Shown here: positions 7,308 through 17,909 of the stretch, in pieces
Numbering within the stretch: the stretch's first letter is position 1
Layout of the letters: the number at the start of each line of letters is the position of its first letter
Assembly: GCF_019801145.1 (NCBI RefSeq)
Contig: NZ_JAHVJQ010000015.1
Coordinates: 1 to 64,000 of the forward strand
Direction of reading: 5' to 3'
From: Leisingera aquaemixtae
Lineage (GTDB): Bacteria > Pseudomonadota > Alphaproteobacteria > Rhodobacterales > Rhodobacteraceae
Length of the DNA stretch: 64,000 nt
The notes under the pieces: model-generated
Databases searched by the model: none
The model's input: only the letters and a program-made list of their open reading frames with translations
What the model was told of the DNA's origin: nothing
Translations under genes and position numbers: made by a program

Positions 7308-9685
7308 CTTGCCTTTTCGGCCTCGGCGGCGTTGCGCAGGACCTGCAGGAAACTGTCTGGCGTGACGGAGATGCTGTCGATGCCAAACTCCACCAGGCGG
7401 CGGGCATAACCCGGGTTGTTGCTGGGCGCTTGGCCGCAAAATCCGACCTTGGACTCTGCCTTGTGCGCCTCGCGGATCACCGTTTCGATCATCCACAGCA
7501 CCGCCGGGTCATCCTCGCGGAACAGTTCTGCCAGCGCGTCGGAGTCGCGGTCGATGCCGAGCGTCAGCTGGGTGAGGTCATTGGAGCCGATGGAAAAGCC
7601 GTCGAAGCGTTCGGCAAATTCCGCCGCGCGCAGAACGTTGGAGGGGATTTCGCACATGACGTAGACCTCCAGCCCGTCCTGGCCGCGTTTCAGGCCGTGC
7701 TCTGCCATCACCGCCAGCACCTTGTCGGCCTCCTCGGGCGTGCGGCAGAAGGGGATCATCACGATCACGTTCTTGAAGCCCATCTGGCCGCGCAGCCGGG
7801 CAATCGCCTGGCATTCCAGTGCAAAGCCGTCGCGGTAATCCTCCGAGTAGTAGCGGGAGGCGCCGCGGAAGCCGATCATCGGGTTTTCCTCAGCAGGTTC
7901 AAAGACTTGCCCGCCCAAGAGGTCGGCGTATTCGTTGGTCTTGAAATCGCTCATCCGGATGATCACCGGCTTGGGGTGGCAGAAGGCGGCGATCCGCGAC
8001 AGGCCGCGTGCGAGGCGGTCAACGAAGTATTCGGTCTTGGGGTCATAACCTGCGGTCAGCGCCTCGATTGCGGCGCGGGTTTTTGGGTCGGGCACCTGAT
8101 CGAAGCGCGCCAGCGCCATCGGGTGGACGCGCACCGCGTTGCTGATCACGAATTCCATCCGCGCCAGGCCGACTCCGTCCACCGGCAGCCGCCACCAGCG
8201 CAGCGCAGCGCCGGGGTTGGCGAGGTTGAGCATGATCTGGGTCTTGGGGCGGGGCAGGTCCGAAAGGCTGTCTTCGGTCACGGCGATCTGCGACAGGCCC
8301 GCGGTCACGACGCCCTGTTCGCCGCCTGCGCAGGAGACCGTGACGTCCTGCTGGTCGTGCAGAACCGCGGTGGCATTGCCGCAGCCGACGATGGCGGGCA
8401 GGCCCAGCTCGCGGCTGATGATCGCCGCGTGCGAGGTGCGGCCGCCGTGGTCGGTGACGATGGCGGCCGCCCGTTTCATGACTGGCACCCAGTCGGGGTC
8501 GGTGGTGCCGGTCACCAGCACCGAGCCGTCCACGAAGCGGCTGATGTCCTTGGCGCTTTCTATGATCGACACCCGGCCCGCGACGGCGCCGCTGCCGACG
8601 CTGAGCCCGGTCAGCAGCAACGGGCCGGGATCCGTCACCGCATAGGACCGGAGGGTGCTGATGGCGGCGCGCGACTGGACGGTTTCCGGGCGGGCCTGCA
8701 CGATATAGATCCTGCCGCCGGCCCCGTCCCGGGCCCATTCCATGTCCATCGGGCAGCCATAGTGGTCTTCGATCACCTTGGCCTGGCGGGCCAGCATCAG
8801 GATCTCCGCGTCGCTGAGGACGTATTGCGCCCGCTCGGCTTTGGAAGCGGGGACGTTGCGCGGGCTGCCGTCCCGGTCCTGGATCATCTTGACGGCCTTG
8901 GCGCCCAGCCGCTTTTCCAGGATCGGCGTCAGGCCTGGGGTATCGAGGAAGGGTTTGAAGACCTGGTATTCATCCGGGTCCACGGCACCCTGCACCACGT
9001 TTTCGCCCAGCCCCCAGGCGGCATTGATCAGGACGGCATCGGGAAAGCCGGATTCGGTGTCGATCGAGAACATCACGCCGGCGCCGCCGGTGTCGGCGCG
9101 CACCATCTGCTGCACCCCGACCGACAGCGCTACCTTCATATGGTCGAAGCCGTGGATCCGGCGGTAGGAGATCGCCCGGTCGGTGAACAGCGAGGCATAG
9201 CATTTCCGGCAGGCCTCCAGCAGCGCCTGCCCGCCGCTGACGTTCAGGAAGGTCTCCTGCTGACCGGCAAAGCTCGCCTCCGGCAGGTCCTCGGCAGTGG
9301 CGCTGGAGCGCACCGCGACGGGCACATCCGGCTGTCCTGCCGCGGTGCTGAGGCTGCGGTAATGGGCAAGGATCGCCTGCGCGGTCTTTGCAGGCCAGTC
9401 TCCGGCCAGGATCATGGAGCGGATCGCCTTGCCCGCTTTTTGCAGCGTCGTCCGCCCTGCGGCCAGCGCGTCCAGTTCCTGGTGAATCCGTGCTTCGAGC
9501 TTATTGGCGGACAAGTAGCCGCGGTAGGCATCGGCGGTGGTGGCAAAGCCCGGCGGCACGTGGATCCCCTTGGAGCCAAGCGCCCTGATCATTTCTCCCA
9601 GAGAGGCGTTCTTGCCGCCGACCAGGCCGGTATCGGCGCGTTTCACCTTGTCGAAGCTGATGACGGGCGGGGTGGAATGGGCCAT
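7304..9685 (-). CDS. ppsA: Phosphoenolpyruvate synthase
   Basis: A 793-residue enzyme that makes phosphoenolpyruvate from pyruvate with ATP, AMP and phosphate as the other products. The N-terminal PPDK/PEP-binding domain starts FDKVKRADTGLVGGKNASLGEM. The phosphohistidine loop GGRTSHAA has its His near residue 419, close to the position in E. coli PpsA, and the C-terminal domain has the IGSNDLTQLTLGIDRDS signature. The start at 9685 gives the usual family length and follows GGAGACC. Longer reading frames upstream are not supported. An FNR-type box lies 58 bp upstream. Confidence 0.95.
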   Translation of the reverse strand: MAHSTPPVISFDKVKRADTGLVGGKNASLGEMIRALGSKGIHVPPGFATTADAYRGYLSANKLEARIHQELDALAAGRTTLQKAGKAIRSMILAGDWPAKTAQAILAHYRSLSTAAGQPDVPVAVRSSATAEDLPEASFAGQQETFLNVSGGQALLEACRKCYASLFTDRAISYRRIHGFDHMKVALSVGVQQMVRADTGGAGVMFSIDTESGFPDAVLINAAWGLGENVVQGAVDPDEYQVFKPFLDTPGLTPILEKRLGAKAVKMIQDRDGSPRNVPASKAERAQYVLSDAEILMLARQAKVIEDHYGCPMDMEWARDGAGGRIYIVQARPETVQSRAAISTLRSYAVTDPGPLLLTGLSVGSGAVAGRVSIIESAKDISRFVDGSVLVTGTTDPDWVPVMKRAAAIVTDHGGRTSHAAIISRELGLPAIVGCGNATAVLHDQQDVTVSCAGGEQGVVTAGLSQIAVTEDSLSDLPRPKTQIMLNLANPGAALRWWRLPVDGVGLARMEFVISNAVRVHPMALARFDQVPDPKTRAAIEALTAGYDPKTEYFVDRLARGLSRIAAFCHPKPVIIRMSDFKTNEYADLLGGQVFEPAEENPMIGFRGASRYYSEDYRDGFALECQAIARLRGQMGFKNVIVMIPFCRTPEEADKVLAVMAEHGLKRGQDGLEVYVMCEIPSNVLRAAEFAERFDGFSIGSNDLTQLTLGIDRDSDALAELFREDDPAVLWMIETVIREAHKAESKVGFCGQAPSNNPGYARRLVEFGIDSISVTPDSFLQVLRNAAEAEKAS

Positions 9686-9743
9686 GTCCGGTCTCCGGTC
9701 CTGCAGGGGTAAACCCATAATGGCAGGAATCCGGCGTTGGCCA

Positions 9744-9757
9744 TTGATGCAGATCAG
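9744..9757 (-). promoter_or_regulatory. FNR-type box (ppsA)
   Basis: TTGAT-GCAG-ATCAG, 9 of 10 matches, 58 bp upstream of ppsA. Confidence 0.65.
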
Positions 9758-9806
9758 TGGCCCGGTCCGGCCGCCCCGGGGGCGGCAGCATGGGCGCAGG
9801 CGCGGA

Positions 9807-9820
9807 TTGAGCGGCATCAA
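9807..9820 (+). promoter_or_regulatory. FNR-type box (gerW-like gene)
   Basis: TTGAG-CGGC-ATCAA, 9 of 10 matches, 66 bp upstream of the gerW-like gene. A separate box serves ppsA on the other strand. Confidence 0.65.
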
Positions 9821-9886
9821 TTCACGCAGGAGGGCGGGCTGATAGGCTCGCCCCGTTGACTGTTGCTTTTATGAAAGGTGAGCGGG

Positions 9887-10252
9887 ATGGAAAACGTCGA
9901 ACGTCTGCTGAAAGGCACTGTGGAGGAACTGGACCGGCTGCTGAACGCCAAGAACGTGCTGGGGGATCCGATCGAGAAGGGCGATGCGACGGTCATTCCG
10001 ATTGTCAGCTACGGGTTCGGCTTCGGGGCCGGCGGCGGTGCGGATGCCAAGACCGGCGAAGGTGCGGGCACCGGGGCGGGCGGCGGCATCAAGCCGCTGG
10101 GGGCCATCATCATCGACCAGCGCGGCGCGCGGGTGGAATCTGTGCAGGGGGCGATGACGACGCTGGCGGCGGTGCTGGGCGACGCAGCCGGAAAGGCCAT
10201 TGAAACGGCGGCGCAGACTGGGGGCGCGAAGGGCAGGAAAGGGCAGGGCTGA
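9887..10252 (+). CDS. GerW/YtfJ-family protein
   Basis: A 121-residue member of the GerW (YtfJ) family, named for a Bacillus germination protein but widespread in non-sporing bacteria. It has the family pattern: an N-terminal helix, a central glycine-rich stretch (SYGFGFGAGGG and GAGGGIKPLGAIII, about residues 41-83), then a C-terminal helix. The ATG at 9887 follows AAGGTG by about 7 bases; a GTG at 9878 is an alternative. The next gene, 2 bp on, is a DUF2953 protein. The same two families neighbour each other as ytfJ-ytfI in Bacillus. An FNR-type box lies upstream. The biochemical role is unknown. Confidence 0.85.
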   Translation: MENVERLLKGTVEELDRLLNAKNVLGDPIEKGDATVIPIVSYGFGFGAGGGADAKTGEGAGTGAGGGIKPLGAIIIDQRGARVESVQGAMTTLAAVLGDAAGKAIETAAQTGGAKGRKGQG

Positions 10253-10254
10253 TC

Positions 10255-10794
10255 ATGGCGGGCCTTGGCGCAGCCCTTGCCGCGCTGCTGGCGGTGCTGT
10301 TTGCCCTGATTGTTCTGGTGCTGGTTTCGCCGCTCAGGATCGAGCTGGTGCTGCGCAAGGAGGCGGGGCTGGCCTATTCGGCGGCGCTGCGCCCGCTGGG
10401 CGGGTTCGGGCCGCGGATCAGGCTCTCCGGCAGGCGGCAACCGCACCCTGCGGCCAAAAAGCCAGGCCGCAGGCGGCAGTTCGATGCACGCAGGTTTATC
10501 CCTGCGGCAGCACGGCTGGCAGTTGCAATACTGCGCCGCATCCGCATCCGCGCCCTGATCCTTGACGCGGAATTCGGATCCGGCGATCCGGCGGAGACGG
10601 GGCAGATGTTCGGGATGCTGGCGCCGCTGGCATACGCAACCCTTCCGGCCCGGAGGCTGCAGGTCAGCCTGCAGCCGGTCTTTGACCGTGCGGTGCTGTC
10701 CGGTCGGGCAGAGCTGGACGTTTCCCTGGTTCCGGCGGCGCTGATCGGGCCGGCGGTGCGGTTCGGATGGGACGCCTTCAGGCCGGTGCGGTGA
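10255..10794 (+). CDS. DUF2953-like membrane-anchored protein
   Basis: A 179-residue protein with one N-terminal membrane helix (about residues 4-26, mostly Ala, Leu and Val) and a basic segment at residues 58-76. The rest resembles DUF2953 proteins (YtfI). The start is 2 bp after the GerW stop, so the two are cotranscribed and probably coupled. Pairing of DUF2953 with GerW is known in Firmicutes, which supports the assignment more than sequence similarity does. The function is unknown. Confidence 0.7.
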   Translation: MAGLGAALAALLAVLFALIVLVLVSPLRIELVLRKEAGLAYSAALRPLGGFGPRIRLSGRRQPHPAAKKPGRRRQFDARRFIPAAARLAVAILRRIRIRALILDAEFGSGDPAETGQMFGMLAPLAYATLPARRLQVSLQPVFDRAVLSGRAELDVSLVPAALIGPAVRFGWDAFRPVR

Positions 10795-11060
10795 GCTGGG
10801 TGGTCGACCCTCCGGTCCGGGCCGGAGCGCGGGCCTTTGCGGCGGTGTGCCGGGTTGAGCGGTCGCACCACTGCGGCGCGGCAGCAGCCGCCTGCTCCGG
10901 GGAGAAGCGGCCCGTGCTTATCCTGGCCTTTCACCGCGGCGGGGTTACGGCAGCGGGTGTTGATGGCAAAAGCTATTCTGCCGCGGAAATCGAAGAGAGG
11001 TTTCCGCAGGCCATCGCCAGGACGCTGGCCCGGCTGGAACGGACGCCGGAGGACCGGTGA
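10791..11060 (+). CDS. Small hypothetical protein
   Basis: A 89-residue frame starting at a GTG that overlaps the previous stop (GTGA), typical of translational coupling. It contains SHHCG and a C-terminal helix (YSAAEIEERFPQAIARTLARL). I do not recognise a family. A long antisense frame covers the same bases, so coding status rests mainly on the tight coupling. Confidence 0.45.
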   Translation: MSWVVDPPVRAGARAFAAVCRVERSHHCGAAAAACSGEKRPVLILAFHRGGVTAAGVDGKSYSAAEIEERFPQAIARTLARLERTPEDR

Positions 11061-11229
11061 GGCCTTTTTTGCCGTTGCCAAGGCCGGGGCCGGAGCGTTT
11101 CAAGTTGTCAAAGTTGAAGGCAAGACAAGGTAACTTCCGGTCACTGGCCCTGCGCGGTTGATACCGTAAGTGCAGGAAACTGGCTCAGGAGATTGATAAA
11201 GACCGGCGGGCCCATTGATGTGGCAGACC

Positions 11230-12888
11230 TTAGTCCAGTTCGGCATCCAGCTTCGCTTCCTCCCCAGTCACCGCCTTGAGGCCGGGGCCGGCAGCGTCCT
11301 TTTCCAGCAGGTTCAAGTGCAACCGGATGCGCCAGAGGTGATAGGCTACCCTGTGCAGCCAGCGGACCGCATCGAGTCTCAGCCAGGCTGTTTCGTCCGG
11401 CAAGGTGCCGTCTGTGGCCTCGGAGATAAGCCGGTCTCGTTGCGACTTCCGCTGCTGGCGCATGATGCGGCGGACACGGTTCAACAACTGTTCGCATTCA
11501 TCAGGGCTGCCGGCGTGCCCGGCATCGGCAGTTGCCAGGGTCAGCACCCCGGTGAGGCGCCGCAGCCGCATGTCATTCGGCAATTCGCTGATCCTGTCCG
11601 TTTGCGTGCAGCGGTAAAGCAGCCGGTCCAGATGGTCGAGGATGTGATACATGCCCTTGATCTCGGCAAATTCCGCGCTGGCATTGCCGGACAGTTCAAT
11701 CTTGTCGAGGTAGGTGCTGGTTTCCGTGACTGCCGAGGAGAGGTGGCCCCACTCGTAATCGCTGTTGCCCGGAACGGGGGCGCCGGTGAGTGTTCTGAGG
11801 TGATGAATGGCAGCTGCGGTAACCCGGTTTACCGCAACTTTGGCGGCGGCGGTTGCGGCTGCCGGCTCGCGAAGGATCAGGTGGTCCAGCGATTGCGTCA
11901 GTGCAGCGCCCCGGTCCGGGATCAGGAACTCGATCAGCCGCGCAAACGGGCGCGCGAAGGGCAGGATGAAGATCACGCCCAGGAGGTTGAAGAAGCTGTG
12001 AAAGGCGACGAGCGCTGTAAGAGAGTCCTGGGAGCCAACCCAATAGGACACGGCGGCAGCAAACGGGCCAAGCAGGAAAAACGCCAGGGCGCCTGTCATC
12101 AGGTTGTAGATCACATGCGCAAAACCGGTGCGCCGGGCCATGGTGCCCCCGCCCAGCGTGGCCAGAACAGCCGTGAAGGTTGTGCCGACGTCCATCCCGA
12201 TGACCAGTGCCGCCGCTTGCGGAAAATTCACCGCCCCGGCGCTCAGGGCCGCCAGGGCGGTGGCAACGCCCGCGCTCGACGACTGGGTGACCAGGGTGAT
12301 CAGGACACCGGCCGCAACAAGTTTCAGCCTGCCCGCAAGGCTGTCGGAGGGGAAGCTGTCCGGGGTTACGATGCCTTGAAAGGCTTCCAGGCCGGATTTC
12401 ATCTGCTCGATGCCGATGAAGATCAGGCTGAAGCCCGCCAGGGCCTGGCCGAGATAGGAGATCTTGCGCCTGCCGGAGAGAGCGAGCAGGGCACCCAGCA
12501 GGACGACCGGCAGCATGGCCTGCCCGAGGTCGAGCTTGAAGCCCAGGATAGCGACCAGCCAGCCGGTCATCGTGGTGCCGATGTTGGCGCCGAAGATGAT
12601 CCCGAGCGCCTGCGGAAAAGTGAGAAGGCCGGAGGCGACAAATCCGACCGCAGCGACGGTTGTGGCGCTGGAGGACTGGATCGCCGCGGTTGTCACCGCG
12701 CCGGTGGCCGCGCCGGTGGCCGGGGTCGATGTGAACCGGCCCAGAATGCTGCGCAGGCGCGCCCCGGCGAGTGTCTTCAGGCCGCCGGTCAGCAGCAGCA
12801 TTCCGATCAGAAAGAGGCCGATGCCGCCAAGTGCCGGCAACACATTCCAGTACATCTGAAACAGAGTGCCAGAATTGCCGCCGGCCAT
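11230..12888 (-). CDS. Na/Pi cotransporter family protein
   Basis: A 552-residue membrane transporter of the PNaS (NptA/YjbB) family, moving phosphate with sodium or exporting it. The duplicated Na/Pi motifs are clear: AIQSSSATT near residue 70 and TQSSSAGVA near residue 200, in about eight hydrophobic helices. The C-terminal 200 residues form a PhoU-like helical domain ([18 protein letters not shown] and following). The start at 12888 is a best guess, as no strong ribosome site is seen; ATG at 12855 is possible. It diverges from acsA, with a shared FNR-type box between them. Confidence 0.9.
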   Translation of the reverse strand: MAGGNSGTLFQMYWNVLPALGGIGLFLIGMLLLTGGLKTLAGARLRSILGRFTSTPATGAATGAVTTAAIQSSSATTVAAVGFVASGLLTFPQALGIIFGANIGTTMTGWLVAILGFKLDLGQAMLPVVLLGALLALSGRRKISYLGQALAGFSLIFIGIEQMKSGLEAFQGIVTPDSFPSDSLAGRLKLVAAGVLITLVTQSSSAGVATALAALSAGAVNFPQAAALVIGMDVGTTFTAVLATLGGGTMARRTGFAHVIYNLMTGALAFFLLGPFAAAVSYWVGSQDSLTALVAFHSFFNLLGVIFILPFARPFARLIEFLIPDRGAALTQSLDHLILREPAAATAAAKVAVNRVTAAAIHHLRTLTGAPVPGNSDYEWGHLSSAVTETSTYLDKIELSGNASAEFAEIKGMYHILDHLDRLLYRCTQTDRISELPNDMRLRRLTGVLTLATADAGHAGSPDECEQLLNRVRRIMRQQRKSQRDRLISEATDGTLPDETAWLRLDAVRWLHRVAYHLWRIRLHLNLLEKDAAGPGLKAVTGEEAKLDAELD

Positions 12889-12933
12889 CAAATCCGGCGC
12901 GCCCCGGCCAGCGCGGCAGCCCTCTGCAGCCGA

Positions 12934-12947
12934 TTGATGCGTATCAT
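12934..12947. promoter_or_regulatory. FNR-type box shared by Na/Pi transporter and acsA
   Basis: TTGAT-GCGT-ATCAT, 9 of 10 matches. It lies 45 bp before the transporter start on one side and 48 bp before acsA on the other. Confidence 0.65.
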
Positions 12948-12995
12948 AGCGGCGGGGGCGTTCCCGGGGGAACATGGGGCCGGGAGGATGGCATC

Positions 12996-14726
12996 GTGGA
13001 TGACCGCAAGACAGGTGATGAGGGCCCGCGCACCGGGGAGGTATCCGCTGCGGGTGGCGAAGGCAGCCGGTGGGCCGGGACCGAGAAACTGGTCAGCGGC
13101 CTGAGTGGCGGGCTGAACATTGCGCATGAAGCCGCCGATCGCCACGTGGCCGCGGGCTATGGCGCCCAGACGGCGATCCGCTGGCTGGGCAAGGACGGCA
13201 GCCGGAGTGAGCTGAGCTATGCTGATCTGGCGGCATTGTCTTCAAAATTTGCAAATCTGCTGCGGGCGCACGGGCTGCAGCGGGGCGATAGTGTCTATTC
13301 CCTGATCGGGCGGGTGCCGGAGCTTTACGCCTGCGCTCTTGGCACGCTGAAGGCGGGGCTGGTCTATACGCCGCTGTTTGCCGCCTTTGGCCCGGAACCG
13401 ATCCGGACGCGGATGGAGATCGGTGCGGCCAGGGTGCTGGTCACCACTGCGGCGCTGTACCGGCGCAAGATTGCGCCGTTCCGGGACCAGCTGCCGTCCC
13501 TGAAGCTGGTGCTGGTGGCCGGCGGCGAGGCGCCCGAGGGCTGCGTGGCGCTGGGGCCGGCGCTGGAGCGGGCAGGGGAGAACTTTGAAACGGTGCGCAC
13601 CGGTGCCGAAGATCCGGCGCTGGTGCATTTCACCTCCGGCACCACCGGCAAGCCCAAGGGGGTGGTGCATGTGCATGGCGCGGTGGTCTATCACGCCTAT
13701 TCGGGGCGCATCGCCCTGGGGCTGGAGCCGGGTGCGGTCTATTGGTGCACCGCCGACCCCGGGTGGGTGACCGGCACCTCCTACGGCATCATCGCGCCGC
13801 TGGTGAACCGGGTGACGATGATCGTGGATGAGGCCGAGTTTGACGTTGAACGCTGGTACGGCATCATCGGGCGCGAGAGGGTCGAGATCTGGTATTCGGC
13901 GCCCACCGCCATCCGGATGATGATGCGGGCGGGGGCGGAAGCGGCGGCGCCTTATGATTTCTCGTCGCTGACGTTTCTGGCCAGCGTCGGCGAGCCGCTG
14001 AACCCGGAGGCGGTGGAGTGGAGCCGTAAGGTGTTTCCGCAGCCGTTCCACGACAACTGGTGGCAGAGCGAAACGGGCGGCATCATGATTGCCAACCTGC
14101 CGGGCATGGCAGTGAAGCCCGGATCGATGGGCAAGCCCTTGCCGGGGATCACGGCGGCCATTCTGAAACAGGGCAATGGCGGGCTGGCGGAATGCGGGGC
14201 AGGGGAGACCGGGGAGCTGGCGCTGCGGCCGGACTGGCCTTCGGTGATGCGGGGGTATCTGGATGAGGAGGAGCGGTTCCGGAAATGCTTTGCCGGGGGC
14301 TGGTATCTGTCCGGCGACTTGGCCACCCGTGATGAGGAGGGCTATTACTGGTTTGTCGGGCGCAAGGACGACCTGATCAAGACGTCCGGCCATCTGATCG
14401 GCCCGTTCGAGGTGGAAAGCGCGCTGATCGAGCACCCGGCGGTGGCCGAGGCGGCGGTGATCGGTGTGCCGGATGAGACCGCGGGCGAGATCGTCAAGGC
14501 CTATGCCACGCTGAACCCGGGCTTTGAGCCGGGCGAAGACCTGGAGCGCGAGGTGCGGGCCCATGCGCGCAAGCGGCTGGGGGCGGCGGTGGCGCCGCGC
14601 GCCATCCTGTTCCGCAACACTCTGCCCAAGACCCGTTCCGGCAAGATCATGCGGCGGTTGCTGAAGGCGCGCGAGCTGGGCCTGCCGGAGGGGGACATCT
14701 CGACATTGGAGAGCGATGAGACATGA
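12996..14726 (+). CDS. acsA: Acetate-CoA ligase (AMP-forming acetyl-CoA synthetase)
   Basis: A 576-residue adenylate-forming enzyme, similar in length to Bacillus AcsA, converting acetate, ATP and CoA to acetyl-CoA. It has the AMP-binding signature [10 protein letters not shown] (about residue 211), the YWCTADPGW and NWWQSETGG motifs and the C-terminal [10 protein letters not shown] with the catalytic lysine. The GTG at 12996 is chosen because GGGAGG precedes it by 8 bases; no in-frame ATG fits. Its end overlaps the next start (ATGA), so it heads a four-gene operon with the pyruvate dehydrogenase genes and an acyl carrier protein. Confidence 0.9.
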   Translation: MDDRKTGDEGPRTGEVSAAGGEGSRWAGTEKLVSGLSGGLNIAHEAADRHVAAGYGAQTAIRWLGKDGSRSELSYADLAALSSKFANLLRAHGLQRGDSVYSLIGRVPELYACALGTLKAGLVYTPLFAAFGPEPIRTRMEIGAARVLVTTAALYRRKIAPFRDQLPSLKLVLVAGGEAPEGCVALGPALERAGENFETVRTGAEDPALVHFTSGTTGKPKGVVHVHGAVVYHAYSGRIALGLEPGAVYWCTADPGWVTGTSYGIIAPLVNRVTMIVDEAEFDVERWYGIIGRERVEIWYSAPTAIRMMMRAGAEAAAPYDFSSLTFLASVGEPLNPEAVEWSRKVFPQPFHDNWWQSETGGIMIANLPGMAVKPGSMGKPLPGITAAILKQGNGGLAECGAGETGELALRPDWPSVMRGYLDEEERFRKCFAGGWYLSGDLATRDEEGYYWFVGRKDDLIKTSGHLIGPFEVESALIEHPAVAEAAVIGVPDETAGEIVKAYATLNPGFEPGEDLEREVRAHARKRLGAAVAPRAILFRNTLPKTRSGKIMRRLLKARELGLPEGDISTLESDET

Positions 14727-16720
14727 GCACCCATGAGAAAACCCGCCTTGACCGGAGCCATGTTCGCGAACTGCTGACTGCGATGATGCGGGTCCGCATG
14801 TTCGAGGACAGCTGTGCCGAGCTTTACACCCAGGAGAAAATCCGCGGCTTCCTGCATCTGTACGATGGCGAGGAGGCGATTGCCGCGGGCGTGATCCCGG
14901 TGCTGGAGGAGGGCGACCGGATTGTCGCCACCTACCGCGAGCACGGCCATGCGCTGGTGCGCGGGGTGTCGATGAATGCGGTGATGGCGGAGATGTTCGG
15001 CAAGGCAGAGGGCTGCTCGGGCGGGCGCGGCGGTTCAATGCATCTTTATGATGCGGCGGCCAATTTCTATGGCGGCAATGCAATTGTCGGCGGCGGGCTG
15101 CCGCTGGCGGCGGGGCTGGCACTGGCGGATCATCTGCGCGGCGATCCCAATGTGACCGCCTGTTTCTTTGGCGAGGGGGCGGTGGCTGAAGGCGAATTCC
15201 ACGAGGCTATGAACCTGGCCGCCCTTTGGGGATTGCCGGTGCTGTTTGTCTGTGAAAACAACGGCTATGCCATGGGTACCGCGCTGAAGCGCAGCGAGTC
15301 CGAGACCGATATCAGCGCCAAGGCCGCCGCCTACGGGGTGCGCGCCGAGGTGGTGGACGGGATGGATGTGGTGGCGGTTGAAGCCGCCGCGCGGCGGGCG
15401 CTTGCCGAGATCCGCGAAACTGGCAAGCCGGTGTTCCTGGAATGCCGCACCTACCGGTTCCGCGCCCATTCGATGTTCGATGCTCAGCTCTACCGCGACA
15501 AGGCCGAGGTCGATGACTGGCGCAAGCGCGGTCCGATTGTCCGGTTCCGCAACTGGCTGCTGGAGGCCAAGCTGATCCACGAGGACGAGATTGGCGGGAT
15601 CGAGGCGGGGATCAGGGCGGAGATTGCAGAGGCGGTTCAATTTGCCGAAGACGGCACGTGGGAGCCCGCTGAAAACCTGACGCGTCATGTTCTGGGGCCG
15701 CAGCCCGGTCCTGTTGAACCTGCGGCGCCTGGCGGGGAAACCCGGGTGGTGACTTACCGGGAGGCTGTGCGCGAGGCCCTCCGCGATGCAATGACACGCG
15801 ATGAACGGGTGTTTCTGATGGGCGAGGACGTAGGCGCCTATGGCGGCTGCTATGCGGTGTCCAAGGGGCTGATGGAAGAATTCGGAGAGGCCCGCATCCG
15901 CGACACGCCGCTGTCTGAGTCGGGCTTTACCGGCGCCGGGATCGGCGCGGCGATGGCTGGGATGCGCCCAATTGTAGAACTGATGACAGTCAATTTTTCG
16001 CTGCTGGCGCTGGATCAGATCCTGAACACGGCAGCCACCGTCCGCCACATGTCCGGCGGCCAGTTCGGGGTGCCGCTGGTGATCCGCATGGCCACCGGGG
16101 CGGGTAAGCAACTGGCGGCACAGCACTCGCACAGCCTGGAAGGGTGGTATGCCCATATCCCGGGGCTGAAAGTGCTGGCGCCGGCCACGGTCGAGGACGC
16201 GCGCGGGATGCTGTGGACGGCGCTGTGCGATCCCGACCCGGTGCTGATCTTCGAGAATGTGATGCTCTACAACCGCGAGAATCCGCTGAGCAGCATGGCG
16301 GGACCTGTGGATATCTCACGGGCCGCAATCCGCCGCGAGGGGACCGATATCAGCCTGATCACCTATGGCGGGTCGCTGTTCAAGACGCTGGAGGCGGCGG
16401 AGGAACTGGGGGACACGGGCATCTCGGCGGAGGTTCTTGACCTGCGCAGCCTGCGGCCGCTGGATGAGGCAACAATCCTGGCCTCGGTCGGCAAGACCCG
16501 CCGTGCTGTCATCGTCGACGAGGGCTGGCGGTCGGGATCATTGGCAGCCGAGATTTCGGCGCGGATCATGGAGCAGGGGTTCTGGACGCTGGACGCGCCG
16601 GTCGGGCGGGTCTGTTCGGCGGAGGTGCCGATCCCCTATCCCAAGCATCTGGAAGACGCGGCAATCCCGCAGGTGCCGGCCATTGTGGCGGCGGTGCGGT
16701 CTGTGATGGGAGCCGGGTAA
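14723..16720 (+). CDS. Pyruvate dehydrogenase-type E1, alpha and beta subunits fused
   Basis: A 665-residue thiamine-diphosphate 2-oxo acid dehydrogenase E1 in which the usual alpha and beta chains are one polypeptide. The alpha half (residues 1 to about 325) has the TPP motif [18 protein letters not shown] ending in ENN. A proline/glycine-rich linker near residues 327-345 ([14 protein letters not shown]) joins the beta half, which starts [10 protein letters not shown] and has [10 protein letters not shown]. It would decarboxylate pyruvate or another 2-oxo acid and load the product onto the E2 lipoyl group. No E3 gene is present in the window. Confidence 0.9.
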   Translation: MSTHEKTRLDRSHVRELLTAMMRVRMFEDSCAELYTQEKIRGFLHLYDGEEAIAAGVIPVLEEGDRIVATYREHGHALVRGVSMNAVMAEMFGKAEGCSGGRGGSMHLYDAAANFYGGNAIVGGGLPLAAGLALADHLRGDPNVTACFFGEGAVAEGEFHEAMNLAALWGLPVLFVCENNGYAMGTALKRSESETDISAKAAAYGVRAEVVDGMDVVAVEAAARRALAEIRETGKPVFLECRTYRFRAHSMFDAQLYRDKAEVDDWRKRGPIVRFRNWLLEAKLIHEDEIGGIEAGIRAEIAEAVQFAEDGTWEPAENLTRHVLGPQPGPVEPAAPGGETRVVTYREAVREALRDAMTRDERVFLMGEDVGAYGGCYAVSKGLMEEFGEARIRDTPLSESGFTGAGIGAAMAGMRPIVELMTVNFSLLALDQILNTAATVRHMSGGQFGVPLVIRMATGAGKQLAAQHSHSLEGWYAHIPGLKVLAPATVEDARGMLWTALCDPDPVLIFENVMLYNRENPLSSMAGPVDISRAAIRREGTDISLITYGGSLFKTLEAAEELGDTGISAEVLDLRSLRPLDEATILASVGKTRRAVIVDEGWRSGSLAAEISARIMEQGFWTLDAPVGRVCSAEVPIPYPKHLEDAAIPQVPAIVAAVRSVMGAG

Positions 16721-16721
16721 G

Positions 16722-17909
16722 ATGGGTCTCTTCGTCATGCCCTCGCTCGGCGCTGACATGGAAAGCGGCACCCTGGCCGAATGGCTGGTCGCGCCCGGTG
16801 ACACCGTGGCCCGCGGCGATGCGGTTGCGGTGGTCGAGACCCAGAAGGGGGCGATCGAAATCGAGTGTTTCGAGGCCGGCACGGTGCAGGAGCTGAAGGC
16901 GAAGCCCGGCACGGTGCTGCCGGTGGGGGCGCCGATGGCGGTGATCCGGGCTGAGGGGGAAGCGGCGCCTGAGCTGGATGCGGTGCCGGAGCCGGAACAG
17001 GAACTGGAGCCGCAAATCAAACCGGAACCTGCTGCTGAAACCGCACCCGCGCCCGCCCGGGGCACTGTGCCTGCCGCGGCAACTGCTGTGGCAGGTACGG
17101 TCAAAGCGTCGCCTGCGGCGCGGGTGCGGGCGGCGGAGCTGGGGCTGGACCTGGGCACCGTGACGGGCAGCGGCCCCGGCGGCGCCGTCGTGCTGGCGGA
17201 TGTGGAACCGGCCGGAAACCGCGATACCGGCGCGCCGGCCTCGCGCCTTGATGAGATGCGCAAGGCGATTGCCGCCGCGATGACGCGCTCCAAGCAGACG
17301 ATCCCGCATTTCTACCTGTCGCAGACCATGGACGTGCAGGGCGCCCTCGACATGCTGGCGGCACGCAATGCCGGGGTGCCGCCGTCGGAGCGGATCCTGC
17401 TGGGCGCAGTGCTGCTGCGGGCGGCGGCGCTGGCGGCGCAGAAGGCGGCAACCCTGAACGGCCATTTCACAGACGGCGCCTTCCATCCCGCAGAGCAGGT
17501 CAATCCAGGCCTTGCGGTGGCGCTGCGCGGCGGCGGTCTGGTGGCTCCCGCGCTTGCCGATGTGCCCGCGATGACATTGGACGGGACCATGGCTGCGATG
17601 CGGGATATCGTCGCCCGCGCGCGGGCGGGGCGGCTCAAAAGCTCCGAGCTGACCCGCGGCACGATCACGGTGTCCAGCCTGGGCGAGACCGGCGGCGAGG
17701 TGATGGCCGGGGTAATCTTTCCGCCGCAGGTGGCGCTGATCGGGATCGGGGCGCCGCAGCTGCGGCCCTGGGTGCACGGCGGCGAGGTCGTGCCGCGCAG
17801 GGTCGTCACCGTGACCGTCGCCGCCGACCACCGGGTCAGCGGCGGGCGGCAGGCAGCCCGGTTCCTGAGCGAATTCGAAACTCTGATTTCACAGCCGGAG
17901 GCGTTATGA
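16722..17909 (+). CDS. Dihydrolipoamide acyltransferase (E2) with altered catalytic motif
   Basis: A 395-residue E2. A lipoyl domain (residues 1-75) carries the lipoylated lysine at position 42 in ETQKGAIE. An Ala/Pro/Glu linker follows, then an E3/E1-binding domain (SPAARVRAAELGLDLGTV, about residues 128-145) and the catalytic domain. The conserved HxxxDG active-site motif reads H370-R-V-S-G-G, so the usual aspartate is glycine (GGC at 17841). It begins 1 base after the E1 stop and its stop overlaps the acyl carrier protein start. Pyruvate is the likely substrate but other 2-oxo acids are possible. Confidence 0.88.
   Translation: MGLFVMPSLGADMESGTLAEWLVAPGDTVARGDAVAVVETQKGAIEIECFEAGTVQELKAKPGTVLPVGAPMAVIRAEGEAAPELDAVPEPEQELEPQIKPEPAAETAPAPARGTVPAAATAVAGTVKASPAARVRAAELGLDLGTVTGSGPGGAVVLADVEPAGNRDTGAPASRLDEMRKAIAAAMTRSKQTIPHFYLSQTMDVQGALDMLAARNAGVPPSERILLGAVLLRAAALAAQKAATLNGHFTDGAFHPAEQVNPGLAVALRGGGLVAPALADVPAMTLDGTMAAMRDIVARARAGRLKSSELTRGTITVSSLGETGGEVMAGVIFPPQVALIGIGAPQLRPWVHGGEVVPRRVVTVTVAADHRVSGGRQAARFLSEFETLISQPEAL

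Noticed and set aside
5295-7496. 733-codon open frame on the minus strand
   Set aside because: It covers three plus-strand genes (including pfkB with clear motifs) and has a low-complexity Arg/Gln-rich product without similarity.
7286-9712. 808-codon open frame on the plus strand
   Set aside because: It is fully antisense to ppsA, which has all catalytic motifs and a ribosome site; the plus frame has no recognisable domain and arises from high GC codon bias.
11215-13104. 629-codon plus-strand frame
   Set aside because: Antisense to the Na/Pi transporter, whose membrane helices and QSSSA motifs are unmistakable.
13242-15122. 626-codon minus-strand frame
   Set aside because: Antisense to acsA and the E1 gene; composition is Arg/His/Pro-rich, typical of a shadow frame.
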